A stretch of 64,000 nt of DNA from Thaumasiovibrio subtropicus. Its GTDB lineage: Bacteria; Pseudomonadota; Gammaproteobacteria; Enterobacterales; Vibrionaceae. Of the stretch, positions 18,178-26,830 are shown piece by piece. The translations under genes and the position numbers were made by a program. Under the pieces are notes generated by a model. The model was not told the DNA's origin. It saw only the letters and a list, made by a program, of their open reading frames with translations, and did no database searches. Every line of letters begins with the position of its first letter. Position 1 is the stretch's first letter. The stretch spans positions 1,674,001-1,738,000 of the forward strand of contig NZ_AP023054.1 in the NCBI RefSeq assembly GCF_019703835.1, read 5' to 3'.

Positions 18178-18591
18178 TTAGTGAACGGCGCGTTGAGAAA
18201 AGTTCACTTTTAATAGCGGCTGACTCTCACAGACTTGGCTGACGTCGGCTAAATTAACATTGCAAATAACGGCAGCATAGTGGCTATGCTTTGCTGCTTC
18301 TTCTATAAATTGCTGCGCTTGATGTGGGTTTTTAGGACGCGCTACCCGAATCTTACGGACATCAACGCCAGCCGCCTTCAATACTTTTCTGTCAACAACA
18401 CTATCACCGCCGATAAAAAGCAACCATTTATCTTGCTGACTTAAGCTTTTAAGTGTTTTCAATAACATGGCAAAACCAAAGCTACCTTTATCCTGTACAT
18501 CAAATTGCAAACCTGCCGTTGATCTTGTTTTGAACGACGAAGCGTCTGTGAAGTAACGGTTGTGAAGGGTGTTGAAATTGATCTGTTCCAT
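18178..18591 (-). CDS. sulA: SulA-like SOS cell-division inhibitor
   Basis: 137 residues, shorter than E. coli SulA (169). SulA binds FtsZ and blocks ring assembly after DNA damage. Seen: the block LLKTLKSLSQQDKWLLFIGG, a D-RKVLKAAGV-VRKI stretch and HSHYAAVICNVNLADV align in order with SulA's LLPLLQQLGQQSRWQLWL..., W-QASGLPLTKV and NYSVVIGWLADDL. Two exact LexA boxes directly upstream (18604-18619, 18622-18637) confirm SOS control. The N-terminus is reduced and the C-terminal FtsZ-facing segments differ, so it could also be a diverged member of the RecA-like superfamily. In E. coli sulA lies next to ompA and matP; here it is about 40 kb from matP. Confidence 0.8.
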   Translation of the reverse strand: MEQINFNTLHNRYFTDASSFKTRSTAGLQFDVQDKGSFGFAMLLKTLKSLSQQDKWLLFIGGDSVVDRKVLKAAGVDVRKIRVARPKNPHQAQQFIEEAAKHSHYAAVICNVNLADVSQVCESQPLLKVNFSQRAVH

Positions 18592-18603
18592 ATCTGCTCC
18601 AAA

Positions 18604-18619
18604 CTGTTTTGATGTACAG
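18604..18619. promoter_or_regulatory. LexA (SOS) box, promoter-proximal
   Basis: CTGT-N8-ACAG, an exact core match, 13 bases before the sulA-like start codon. Confidence 0.85.
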
Positions 18620-18621
18620 TA

Positions 18622-18637
18622 CTGTTGTTACATACAG
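18622..18637. promoter_or_regulatory. LexA (SOS) box, upstream copy
   Basis: CTGT-N8-ACAG with flanking TA on both sides (TACTGT...ACAGTA), closest to the full 20-base consensus. It is centred 18 bases from the first box, so two LexA dimers could bind side by side on nearly the same helix face. Confidence 0.9.
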
Positions 18638-18820
18638 TAGTTCTTGTGTTGGGAAAGATCAACCCCTTTTTGAGTAAAATTGCAGCACCTCGGTTGTGAG
18701 TAACAAATTGACACACGGTTGTTTGCAAATTGTTACATTGTGAGGCCGATATCAGATTGTTTTCAAAAATGAAGTATTATTATCGTAAGATAATTTTTCA
18801 GATGGAATGATGAGATAGAG

Positions 18821-19159
18821 ATGAAAACAATACTGCTACCAGACCTCGTGACTGCCCGACGAAGAAAACAGGTGTCTGACATTCGGGTTGAGCAGATTGA
18901 AGGTGTCTTTTACATCGTTGCAGAACATCGCTTTGACGGTGAGGTTAAGAGCTTGAGTAGCTTCAAGACTGAGCAAGATGCACGCCGTGCTTGGGAAATC
19001 GTTGCGCAAGGCCCTTATTCTGCAGCCGAGATTTCTCTCTCTTTAGCCCATACTCGATTTGAAAAAGAGCACCATAACAGCGAATATACGACGCTGGCTT
19101 CAGATAAGCCTATTCATGGTTGGTTCTATGAAGCACCGAAAAACCCACTAAAGGCGTAA
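18821..19159 (+). CDS. Hypothetical protein, 112 aa
   Basis: Not recognised. 112 residues, cytoplasmic, mixed alpha/beta: an N-terminal beta-rich stretch (VSDIRVEQIEGVFYIVAEHR), a helix with EQDARRAWEIVAQ, and a C-terminal half with HGWFYEAP. No cysteine, no membrane segment. It lies 13 bases upstream of the thiopurine methyltransferase gene on the same strand and is probably co-transcribed, but there is no clear functional link. Confidence 0.8.
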   Translation: MKTILLPDLVTARRRKQVSDIRVEQIEGVFYIVAEHRFDGEVKSLSSFKTEQDARRAWEIVAQGPYSAAEISLSLAHTRFEKEHHNSEYTTLASDKPIHGWFYEAPKNPLKA

Positions 19160-19172
19160 GAGAAGTAAAACG

Positions 19173-19811
19173 TTGGATCATGAATTTTGGCATGCACGTT
19201 GGGCAGAGAATCGGATTGGATTCCACCAACAAGCTGTTCACCCTTTATTGATAAAGTATTGGCCTCACTTAACACCCAGTTCCGATGAACGTGTCATTAT
19301 CCCACTTTGCGGCAAGTCATTGGATATCGATTGGCTATGCGCAAGGCATCAGCAAGTCGTGGGCGTTGAACTCAGTGATATTGCTGTTAATGCGTTCTTT
19401 TCTGAGCAGATGCTTATTCCTACGATGACCCAGTTATCACCCCGTCATCGTATCTACTCGCTTGATGAATTGACGATTCATCAGACCGATTTCTTTATGT
19501 TTCGAAACGATGCACCGTTTGAACTGGCCTATGATAGGGCTGGGTTGATTGCCTTAGCGCCTGAACAACGCCAAAGGTATGTCGATCATCTGATGTCTAT
19601 GTTAGTGGCTGGTGGGCGTTTGTTGTTGATTAACATCGTCCCCAAAGTTGGCTGTGAGCCTCAGCGTGAAGGGCCGCCGTTCTTTATTAGTGATGAAGAC
19701 ATTGTTCAGCTGTTTTCTGAGCATGATTGCCAGTGCTTAGAGACCTTTGTCACGGATGATGAAGACAGGTTTGATGAGCGCGTTTGGTTGATACAAAAAA
19801 AGGAGCAATAG
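19173..19811 (+). CDS. tpm: Thiopurine S-methyltransferase (TPMT family)
   Basis: 212 residues. Bacterial TPMT transfers methyl from S-adenosylmethionine to thiopurines and to selenium or tellurium compounds. The N-terminus (DHEFWHARWAENRIGFHQQ) is the family signature; VIIPLCGKSLDIDWLCARHQ is the SAM-binding loop; FELAYDRAGLIALAPEQR follows. The start is TTG at 19173; the usual protein starts M-D-x-x-FW, which fits. Its stop codon lies inside the terminator hairpin shared with purT. Confidence 0.94.
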   Translation: MDHEFWHARWAENRIGFHQQAVHPLLIKYWPHLTPSSDERVIIPLCGKSLDIDWLCARHQQVVGVELSDIAVNAFFSEQMLIPTMTQLSPRHRIYSLDELTIHQTDFFMFRNDAPFELAYDRAGLIALAPEQRQRYVDHLMSMLVAGGRLLLINIVPKVGCEPQREGPPFFISDEDIVQLFSEHDCQCLETFVTDDEDRFDERVWLIQKKEQ

Positions 19812-19816
19812 GCTCC
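19802..19816. terminator. Bidirectional terminator between tpm and purT
   Basis: ggagc / gctcc stem with a 5-base loop, extended by A and T runs on both sides. It contains the tpm stop codon. Confidence 0.8.
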
Positions 19817-19841
19817 TTTTTACTATGCACGTGGTTTTTCG

Positions 19842-21017
19842 CTAGTAGTGAACTTTGATTGCATTAGCGGCGGTAACAGCATCATTAATTGCTGTCTCAC
19901 AATCCTGACGACGAGTCAGTGCCACACCGAGGCGGCGCTCTCCATTGATATCTGGCTTTCCAAACAAGCGTACTTGCGTCAACGGCATTGCCAATGCGTT
20001 CTCTAGACCGCTAAATTGGATCGCATTGGATGTGCCGTTGCCAAGCACGACAGCGGATGCCGATGCGCCAAGTTGGCAAATACCACCGATAGGCTGCCCC
20101 GTAAATGCTCTTACGTGAAGTGCAAACTCAGATTGGTCTTGCGAGATCATCGTGACCATGCCTGTATCATGAGGGCGTGGAGAGACTTCACTGAAAATAA
20201 CCTCATCACCTTTAATAAACAGCTCTACACCGAACAGACCATACCCACCAAGGGCATTCACGACTTTCTCAGCCATCGCTTCAGCGGCCTTCAATGCACT
20301 GTCTGTCATTGCTTGCGGTTGCCATGACTCGCGGTAGTCACCCCCTTCTTGACGGTGTCCGATAGGTGCGCAAAAGTGTACGCCATCCACTGCACGTACT
20401 GTTAATAATGTAATCTCATAATCGAAGTCGACGAAGCCTTCAACAATGACCCGTCCGGCACCTGCTCGGCCACCTTCTTGCGCATATTGCCATGCTGACT
20501 CAATATCGGCTTCGGTTCGAATAACACTTTGGCCTTTACCGGACGAGCTCATGATTGGTTTGACGACACAAGGCATACCAACGCGTGTAATCGCTTGCTT
20601 GAAGTGTTCAAACTCGCTCGCGAATTCATAAGGTGAAGTCGGGATCTCAAGCGTTTCTGCGGCTAAGCGGCGAATACCTTCACGGTTCATGGTTAACTTA
20701 GTTGCGTTGGCGGTCGGTACAACATTCAGGCCTTGTTGTTCTAGTTCAACCAGTTTATCCGTCGCGATTGCTTCAATTTCAGGCACGATGTAGTGCGGCT
20801 TCTCTCTATCGATGATGGCTTGTAACGCATCACCGTCTAGCATGTTTATGGCGTAGCTACGATGTGCTACGTGCATGGCAGGTGCATTTTCATAGCGATC
20901 AACTGCAATAACTTCCAGGCCGAGTCGCTGGCATTCGATAGCGACTTCTTTACCTAGCTCACCTGAGCCTAAAAGTAATACGCGTGTTGCATTAGGAGTG
21001 AGTGCCGTTCCAAACAT
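19842..21017 (-). CDS. purT: Formate-dependent phosphoribosylglycinamide formyltransferase 2
   Basis: 391 residues, full length, ATP-grasp enzyme that makes formyl-GAR from GAR, formate and ATP (third step of purine synthesis, alternative to folate-dependent PurN). Seen: [20 protein letters not shown] at the N-terminus, then the ATP-grasp glycine-rich loop [17 protein letters not shown] and the Mg-binding [20 protein letters not shown] followed by HDTGMVT. A PurR-type palindrome 62 bases upstream predicts repression by PurR with hypoxanthine or guanine. Ends in the hairpin shared with tpm. Confidence 0.97.
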   Translation of the reverse strand: MFGTALTPNATRVLLLGSGELGKEVAIECQRLGLEVIAVDRYENAPAMHVAHRSYAINMLDGDALQAIIDREKPHYIVPEIEAIATDKLVELEQQGLNVVPTANATKLTMNREGIRRLAAETLEIPTSPYEFASEFEHFKQAITRVGMPCVVKPIMSSSGKGQSVIRTEADIESAWQYAQEGGRAGAGRVIVEGFVDFDYEITLLTVRAVDGVHFCAPIGHRQEGGDYRESWQPQAMTDSALKAAEAMAEKVVNALGGYGLFGVELFIKGDEVIFSEVSPRPHDTGMVTMISQDQSEFALHVRAFTGQPIGGICQLGASASAVVLGNGTSNAIQFSGLENALAMPLTQVRLFGKPDINGERRLGVALTRRQDCETAINDAVTAANAIKVHY

Positions 21018-21076
21018 AACGGGATACCTTCTGAATAGAGAAAATAGTGTGGCGATAATACCGAATAACCAGCAGA

Positions 21077-21092
21077 AGGCAAACGTTTGCGC
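21077..21092. promoter_or_regulatory. PurR operator upstream of purT
   Basis: AGGCAAACGTTTGCGC, with the perfect 12-base palindrome GCAAACGTTTGC, matches the PurR consensus (ACGCAAACGTTTGCGT). It is 60 bases before the purT start. The rest of the 331-base gap to 21348 holds no recognised feature. Confidence 0.88.
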
Positions 21093-21348
21093 CTTGGTGG
21101 TAGTAAATTATTTCAGCCATTAACATCGTGATGACTAAGTCATCAATATTGTCAGATGTTTGTCATCGTTCTCCTATAGGGGAAGACGTTCTAATGTGGC
21201 TCTGTTACCGTCGGCGTTTTCCAATAAGGGCTGAGAAAAAACAAGTTTTCAATGCGGTATAAACGAAGGTGATGCCGAAAGAAATTATTGTTCAGTTTAT
21301 AAAGAAGCAGCCATTATTTTTCCTATCTATAAGTGAGTTGTTAATTTA

Positions 21349-21738
21349 ATGAGAAAGATGTTATTCAGAGCAGCGCTTTGCCATTTGTTGTTATGGACGA
21401 ATATAGCAACTGCGAGCACAGGGGTCGGTATATTTGTTGGACAACCTTATTGGGGAGTAGAGGCTAAGTTTGACTCTTTACGTGTGAACGTAAGTTTAGA
21501 TGAGCAGTTTGGCTTTGGGGTCAATAAACTGTTTCCGGTAAGTAATACCCCGATGTACCTGTTTGTGGGAGGACATTATGTTGATCGACGCCATGATGAA
21601 ATTGCCTTAGCACCAGGCATTGGTGCGAGCATGACATCTGCACCAATGACATTTTATGTTGATCTCTCTCCCAGCTTATATTTGGACAGCATGGCAATTG
21701 ATTGGGAGGCAAAGTTAGGATTTAGGGTCAATTTTTAA
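21349..21738 (+). CDS. Small secreted or outer-membrane protein of unknown function
   Basis: 129 residues. N-terminal signal peptide of about 22 residues (hydrophobic core LCHLLLWTNIATA, likely cut after TAS). The mature part is beta-rich with alternating hydrophobic residues (GVGIFVGQPYWGVEAKFDSL; MYLFVGGHYV) and ends in a Phe (LGFRVNF), as in outer-membrane beta-barrel proteins. About 107 mature residues would allow at most six to eight short strands. No named family recognised. Stands alone, with a hairpin terminator 16 bases after the stop. Confidence 0.75.
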   Translation: MRKMLFRAALCHLLLWTNIATASTGVGIFVGQPYWGVEAKFDSLRVNVSLDEQFGFGVNKLFPVSNTPMYLFVGGHYVDRRHDEIALAPGIGASMTSAPMTFYVDLSPSLYLDSMAIDWEAKLGFRVNF

Positions 21739-21753
21739 CGAGAAAAAACGAAA

Positions 21754-21774
21754 TAGGCTGCAGTATGCAGCCTA
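21754..21774. terminator. Hairpin between the secreted protein gene and cdd
   Basis: 9-bp stem taggctgca / tgcagccta with a 3-base loop. Only modest T runs follow on either strand (aatctttt on plus, tttcgtttttt on minus); likely used from both sides by the convergent genes. Confidence 0.65.
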
Positions 21775-21820
21775 ATCTTTTACAGTTTCGTTTCTCAGTC
21801 GTTATCTTGAGTGAACGAAT

Positions 21821-22747
21821 TTAAGCGCAGGCACCTTGAGTCTTTCTTGAAACCTCTGCCGTGACGACAACATACTCAAAACTGATGTCCGGATTGATTT
21901 GCTCGAGGAGTGCTTGGCATTCGGCAAGATAGGAGATGGTGCTGCCTTTCACTTCAGCCAGACAAGCTTCCTGAATGTTGGTGATCTTTTCACCCGCCAT
22001 GTTTAACTGAATGAGCGCGACTTGAATTGCGGGCAGGCTAGGGTTGAATGCTGCGTTTTCCGCATACATGCCGTGGAAAATATCGCCGCTTGTCACTTTC
22101 AATGCCACACCTGAGTGACTATGGGTGTAGGGTGCGTAAGACTTCGCTGCCGACTCTACAGCTTGGCGAATTAATGCTGAACCGCTGTTGTAGTTCACCT
22201 TTAGAGTTGAAGCATCCATAAGTCCCTCAGGTTGGTCGAGATCCTTTGGTCCAAAACTATCAGGTAAAAACTGATGCAATGTTTGTGGCTTGTGATCGGG
22301 CAGTTGAACAACCAAGGTTTCAGCGTTTGATAGCTCGTTCATGAATTGGCGACAGTGGCCGCAAGGGCTGTAATTTATGGTGACGTTACGAATGCCTTTT
22401 TCGCCACGAGACCATGCGTGCGTGATAGCCGACTGCTCTGCGTGAACGGTATTGGCGATGCCGACATTATGAAACTCCATGTTTGCACCAAAATAGATGT
22501 TGCCACTGAGTGCTTCGACAATTGCGCCGACGTAGAAGTTGGAGAGTGGCGCAACAGAGTAGCTTGCCGCGAGCGGTAAAAGCGAGAGCTTAAGCTGTGT
22601 GTCATCTAATTCAGATACGGATTGAAGTCGTAGCCATTGCTCTGCAGTAAAGCTGGCTTTGAAGCTGTTTTTCGGAAATTCCTGTTCGAAAAACACCTGT
22701 ATGCTGTCAGGTAATTTGTGTAGCGCTGTTAAAAATTCTGCATTCAT
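21821..22747 (-). CDS. cdd: Cytidine deaminase (dimeric, long form)
   Basis: 308 residues, the long two-domain E. coli type (294). It deaminates cytidine and deoxycytidine to uridine forms in pyrimidine salvage. Catalytic Glu in NTVHAEQSAI; Zn ligands His in the same motif and Cys-Cys in PCGHCRQFM; FGANMEF is the substrate loop. The C-terminal domain is a degenerate copy without the zinc ligands, as usual. Start: ATG at 22747 has AAAGGA eight bases upstream and aligns with the E. coli N-terminus; the ATG at 22756 follows the Shine-Dalgarno directly and is rejected. A CRP-like palindrome lies upstream, in keeping with CRP/CytR control in related bacteria. Confidence 0.95.
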   Translation of the reverse strand: MNAEFLTALHKLPDSIQVFFEQEFPKNSFKASFTAEQWLRLQSVSELDDTQLKLSLLPLAASYSVAPLSNFYVGAIVEALSGNIYFGANMEFHNVGIANTVHAEQSAITHAWSRGEKGIRNVTINYSPCGHCRQFMNELSNAETLVVQLPDHKPQTLHQFLPDSFGPKDLDQPEGLMDASTLKVNYNSGSALIRQAVESAAKSYAPYTHSHSGVALKVTSGDIFHGMYAENAAFNPSLPAIQVALIQLNMAGEKITNIQEACLAEVKGSTISYLAECQALLEQINPDISFEYVVVTAEVSRKTQGACA

Positions 22748-22801
22748 GTCAGACATCCTTTATTGAGTGAGTGCAGTTTAAGGCGTTTTAATACGCCATT
22801 A

Positions 22802-22817
22802 AGTGATCACGATCACT
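22802..22817. promoter_or_regulatory. CRP-like site upstream of cdd
   Basis: AGTGA-N6-TCACT, a symmetric version of TGTGA-N6-TCACA, 55 bases before cdd. The outer bases differ from consensus, so affinity may be moderate. It lies between cdd and the ToxR-like gene. Confidence 0.55.
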
Positions 22818-22895
22818 CTTTAATGATGTATCCGATTACATGTTACATTGAAACTGCGTTTTGCGAAGTGTCTCCAGATATGAATATACGATTGG

Positions 22896-23372
22896 TTAAA
22901 TAATCAGCAATAGAATAAACGCCATGACTATTTTCGATGATTTAGGCCCTCGTCGTGAGCGACGTAACTTGCTATCTAGTGGGTTTGTCACCGCGGGTAG
23001 CGTGCTTTCTTTTGTGGCAGAGATCTTTGGCGCGGGGTTACTTGTGTGGCGGTCTGACGGGGAAATCCGGTAACCAAAATCTTCGATGTGGTGGATTTGG
23101 AGGTCACCAAATTGGCCTAGCTTTGCATTGATACGCGCGATAAGCGCGGAAATTGGAATGATTTTCCCCTCGATATGAATCGCCAAAAGCGTATTCGTTA
23201 GAATGCTGTAGGAAATCACTTCACCGCCGTTGTAACACAGAATGTCGAGTAAATGTGCTTCTTGTCGCGTGAGCGGCGTGACAACGCCATTGTCCCATAC
23301 CAACTGCATGGCATCGAACTCAAAGCGTACGCCGCTGAATTGATAACATTTATTAAGTGTGGAAATGGTCAT
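22896..23372 (-). CDS. ToxR/CadC-like winged-helix protein with a very short C-terminal hydrophobic tail
   Basis: 158 residues from the ATG at 23372, which has AAGG nine bases upstream (a TTG at 23387 is less likely). Residues about 5-95 are an OmpR/ToxR-type winged helix: LTRQEAHLLDILCYNGGEVI, ISALIARINAKLGQ, and IHHIEDFGYRI, a typical recognition wing. A basic linker (KLRRSRRGPKSSK) follows, then only about 12 hydrophobic residues to the stop. ToxR-like proteins normally have a full membrane span and periplasmic domain. In the same frame after the TAA the hydrophobic run continues (PIVYSYL...) for 19 codons, so the stop may interrupt a slightly longer membrane anchor. Target genes unknown. 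Confidence 0.75.
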   Translation of the reverse strand: MTISTLNKCYQFSGVRFEFDAMQLVWDNGVVTPLTRQEAHLLDILCYNGGEVISYSILTNTLLAIHIEGKIIPISALIARINAKLGQFGDLQIHHIEDFGYRISPSDRHTSNPAPKISATKESTLPAVTNPLDSKLRRSRRGPKSSKIVMAFILLLII

Positions 23373-23446
23373 ATCTACTGCCTTCAAGTCATGACAACAC
23401 CGCTCCCTTTAGTATAGGTGTGGTGAAGGAATGCAGCAGGAAAAAA

Positions 23447-23468
23447 CGCCAACCTGCGAAGGTTGACG
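23447..23468 (-). terminator. Terminator after sbcB
   Basis: Stem cgccaacct / aggttgacg (one mismatch) followed on the minus strand by six T, 37 bases after the sbcB stop. Confidence 0.8.
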
Positions 23469-23504
23469 CTGTGATTGCAAATAATTATTTTTAATAACAG
23501 AAGG

Positions 23505-24938
23505 TTAAGACGCTATGCTCTCAACGTATCGATAGACTTGCTCTAGAATTTTCATTTTAGAGGTATCGTGTTCGTGCTCCAGCGCTAAGTTCTCGAGATT
23601 GAGCATATACTGTGGGAGTTGAGCTTCAAATAACTCTCTGCGATGTAATGCCCAGCGCTTTTGTTCGTGCTCATCGAGTGTCATTGGATAATGACGCGCT
23701 CGGTACTGAAAGATGAGTGGCGCGATCCGCAAATCTTCGACGTTGAGTGGCATATCGATAAGTTTTTCAGGCGCAGTTTGGCGAATGATATCGAGCGTTG
23801 ACTTATCTGACGATGAGAAAAAGCCATCATAGAGCGTGGCGTCGGGCGATGGTGGCTTACTACTCTTAAATTCAGGCTCATCGGCATAGAGTTTCAGGAT
23901 TTTTTCACGAATGCTTGGACTGTTTTTTAATCGCTGTAAGTTGTCAAGGCAGTATTGTCGGTCAATACCGATGCGGGCGGCGTCTTCCGCCGTCAGGGTT
24001 TTCGCTGGAGCAACCACAGGACATTTGTTCACATGAATGAGTTTGAGCGGAACGGGCAGTTCGCCTTCACAAAGATCGCTATGCTTTGTATAAAGGCGAG
24101 TTCTCAAGTCATCCGCATCAAGGTCAAAGAGTGGTGAGAGATCTTTGGCGAGATTCACTGTGATCACAGCGTTATTGTTTGTTGGGTGCCAAGCGATAGG
24201 CACCATCCAGCTGGTGTTACTGCACTCATTGCCTAGCATGCCTGAAATGTGTACGACGGGCGTCATATTGACCGGGTCGAGGAGTGCTTGAACTTTTTTC
24301 TTGTTCCGCAGTTCAAAAAGGAAGTTAAAAAGCTTGGGTTGTGCGTGTTTTACGCGTTTCGCCATCTCAATCGTGGCGATGACATCGGCCATGGCGTCAT
24401 GGGCATTCTCGTGTTCAATACCGTTTGCCACTGAGAGGTTTTCTAACTTGAAACTGACTTGGCCAGTATTGTCGTCAATCGGCCACTCAATGCCTTCTGG
24501 TCTTAATGCAAAACAGGTGCGCAGTACATCGAGCAAGTCCCAGCGAGAGTTTCGGTTTTGCCAAGCCCAAGCGTAGGGGTCATAGAAATTGCGATAAAGC
24601 AGATGGCGTGTCACTTCATCATCAAAGCGGATATTATTGTAACCCACAACACAGGTATTCGGTTTGCTGATTTCATCATGAATAGCGCGAATAAATTCTG
24701 GTTCGCTTAGCCCTTTTGCTTTTGCTAACTGCGGCGTGATCCCGGTTATTAAGCAAGCTTCTGGAGCGGGGAGGTAGTCATCTGTTGGCTGGCAATAAAT
24801 GACAAGAGGATCGCCGATAATGTTGAAATCCATGTCTGTACGTACACCAGCGAATTGACAGGCTCTATCTCTAGCGGGATCGGTGCCAAACGTTTCGTAA
24901 TCTAACCAATAAAAGGTGGCTTGTTGAGTATCATTCAT
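23505..24938 (-). CDS. sbcB: Exodeoxyribonuclease I
   Basis: 477 residues, full length. Degrades single-stranded DNA 3' to 5' and acts in recombination and mismatch repair. DEDD-type exonuclease motifs are visible: Exo I FYWLDYETFGTDPARDR, Exo II with GYNNIRFDDEVTRHL, and Exo III HDAMADVIATIEMA with the catalytic His and Asp. The C-terminal SH3-like and helical ExoI-C parts follow to the end. Start ATG preceded by GGTAAGA. Transcribed alone. Confidence 0.97.
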   Translation of the reverse strand: MNDTQQATFYWLDYETFGTDPARDRACQFAGVRTDMDFNIIGDPLVIYCQPTDDYLPAPEACLITGITPQLAKAKGLSEPEFIRAIHDEISKPNTCVVGYNNIRFDDEVTRHLLYRNFYDPYAWAWQNRNSRWDLLDVLRTCFALRPEGIEWPIDDNTGQVSFKLENLSVANGIEHENAHDAMADVIATIEMAKRVKHAQPKLFNFLFELRNKKKVQALLDPVNMTPVVHISGMLGNECSNTSWMVPIAWHPTNNNAVITVNLAKDLSPLFDLDADDLRTRLYTKHSDLCEGELPVPLKLIHVNKCPVVAPAKTLTAEDAARIGIDRQYCLDNLQRLKNSPSIREKILKLYADEPEFKSSKPPSPDATLYDGFFSSSDKSTLDIIRQTAPEKLIDMPLNVEDLRIAPLIFQYRARHYPMTLDEHEQKRWALHRRELFEAQLPQYMLNLENLALEHEHDTSKMKILEQVYRYVESIAS

Positions 24939-25154
24939 AATCTTACCAGGTGATACTTGGCTTATGGTAGGGTGACTCGCGATTCACGCAATATCTAGCC
25001 TATAACCAAGTGACCTTTGAAATCTATCGCAAAAGAGTATCTGCTTATTGTAACGGGTTCTGTTCCGAGAGGACGACAACTATTTACCGCTTTGCGAGGG
25101 TTTGTTTTAAGGAATGACGATGTTGTGAACAGCCAAACGGCATGGCAACAAAAA

Positions 25155-25174
25155 AAGGAGCCCGAGGGCTCCTT
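25155..25174 (-). terminator. Terminator after the cold-shock gene
   Basis: aaggagccc / gggctcctt stem followed by seven T on the minus strand, 25 bases past the stop. Confidence 0.88.
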
Positions 25175-25198
25175 TCTGAAAACTGGATGTCAGTAGAA

Positions 25199-25408
25199 TT
25201 AGATCTTTTCTACGTTCGCAGCTTGAAGGCCTTTTTGACCTTGCTCTTTATCAAAGGCAACCTTTTGGCCTTCAGCTAGGGTTTTGAATCCGTCACCAGA
25301 GATTGCACGGAAGTGAACAAAAACGTCGCCTTCGCCATTGTCCTGAGTGATGAAACCAAATCCTTTTTCTTCGTTAAACCATTTAACGGTGCCTGTTGCT
25401 TTAGACAT
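25199..25408 (-). CDS. CspA-family cold-shock protein
   Basis: 69 residues, a single five-strand OB fold. RNP1 is KGFGFI and RNP2 is VFVHF, both intact, so RNA/ssDNA chaperone activity is expected. Start ATG preceded by AGGAGA. Upstream (25409 to about 25560) the sequence is compatible with the long 5' leader typical of cspA genes, where cold-dependent refolding controls translation, but I cannot assign a cold box with confidence. The particular paralogue (CspA, CspE or CspG type) cannot be decided by eye. Confidence 0.95.
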   Translation of the reverse strand: MSKATGTVKWFNEEKGFGFITQDNGEGDVFVHFRAISGDGFKTLAEGQKVAFDKEQGQKGLQAANVEKI

Positions 25409-26187
25409 GTTGTCTCCTGAATTACAAATCTACAAATCACGCGATGTGCTACGCCAACGCTTTAACCGAATGCGTCGCAGAGTGGACAATAGAAAAGATT
25501 CTTCAGGTTCTAGCTCTAGCAAGAGGTACTGTAAACAGAAAACTTTGCATATTGTAACAATCTAGCTCAGCATCGAGCTACATAGGGCATATTAGGTGGT
25601 GAAATCAAGATAGGCAACATAATTTCTTGAAAGCGTGATAGAAATTGTGAAAAAGCCCCCACGCATACAACTTCTTACAGGATTTTCTCGTTTAGAATGC
25701 GTTGACTCACGTCTAAATCAAGCTTTTATCCCTCTGAATAGTAAAGAGTTAATGCTACTTATACCTTTGTAACAAGTCTGCTGTGGTTGTTTTTCTGATA
25801 CTTTAGTTGTTTAAACTTTATATGTGTTAAAAATTAACTAATCAAACTGTCGTTTTGACTTTTAGTTGCCTTGGTTAGAGATAATGACTGGTTTGTGAGC
25901 TTCGTATTCTTAATTTCTAAATTGTCAATTGCGATGGTGGGCTAGGTGCAATTTTTGGGTTATGTTGTGTTTTTCGATTGTTCAGCAATGAATGACTAAT
26001 CTGAATTGTATTATCGAATATTGATGCAATATTAGGCGACTACTGAAGCATATCATCGAAGTGTCATTAACTTTCGGTTTACTGGACGCCGTCAGTGAAA
26101 ACTTATTGATAGCTAGGATGTGAATCTGAGCGATTTTTTGATATAAACGAAGTAATTCTTATCAAAGGTTTACCGAAGGAACAAACT
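25409..26187. other. 779-base gene-free stretch
   Basis: No supportable ORF on either strand: stop codons are dense and the stretch is A+T-rich. The left 150 bases probably form the leader and promoter of the cold-shock gene; the last 100 bases contain the promoter region and ribosome site (GAAGGAAC) of the coiled-coil gene. The middle 450 bases are unexplained and could hide a small RNA. Confidence 0.7.
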
Positions 26188-26520
26188 ATGAACAATTTAC
26201 TGGATTTCGTGAGAAAAACGCGTCGTAAGAATAAACTGAAGCGCGAAATCTTGGATAACGATCGTAAAATCCGCGACAACCGTAAGCGTGTTGAGCTTCT
26301 TGAGAACCTATTGGAGTACATCAAACCAACAATGTCTGTTGAAGATGTACAAGTGATTATTGAGAATATGAAGGGTGACTACGAAGATCGCGTAGATGAT
26401 CACATCATTATTAGCGCAGAGCTTTCAAAAGAGCGCCGTGAGATCAGCAAAGCCATCAAAGAGTTCAAACGTCATGACCTCGTTGAGATGAAAAAACAGC
26501 AAGATCAGCTAGAAGGTTAA
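26188..26520 (+). CDS. Small highly charged coiled-coil protein
   Basis: 110 residues, about 45% charged, almost entirely helical with heptad-like spacing. N-terminus [20 protein letters not shown] and the central [15 protein letters not shown] are the most distinctive parts. No cysteine, signal peptide or membrane segment. I recall similar uncharacterised proteins in Vibrio but no function. GAAGGAAC lies just before the ATG and a strong terminator follows, so it is its own transcription unit, apparently well expressed. Confidence 0.85.
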   Translation: MNNLLDFVRKTRRKNKLKREILDNDRKIRDNRKRVELLENLLEYIKPTMSVEDVQVIIENMKGDYEDRVDDHIIISAELSKERREISKAIKEFKRHDLVEMKKQQDQLEG

Positions 26521-26541
26521 TTCATTCACTGATCAGATTAG

Positions 26542-26556
26542 GGCGCCGATGGCGCC
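26542..26556 (+). terminator. Terminator after the coiled-coil gene
   Basis: GGCGCC-gat-GGCGCC followed by six T. Confidence 0.9.
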
Positions 26557-26830
26557 TTTTTTGTTCTTAACGTCCCCGAATTTGATTTGCAAATCCTGAA
26601 TTATCAACACGCTTGAGTAGTCATATTGACTAGCAAAAGTGGGGCTTAGCGATAAGCGCCGGATTCGTCATTCTGACAGTGATAAAAAGAGCATGCATTT
26701 GTAATGAAATCCTATACATAATGACTTACATAGGCGATCGCAGTTTTGTGATTCGGTTTACAGATTGAATGCGACTCATGCTAGACTGCAGCTCGTTTTG
26801 TTTTCTGTTACATCAATTGGGCGTTCTACT

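Noticed and set aside
25855..25885. Candidate sigma-70 promoter (TTGACT and GATAAT) in the large gap
   Set aside because: The spacer is 19 bases, too long for confidence, and no transcript can be assigned.
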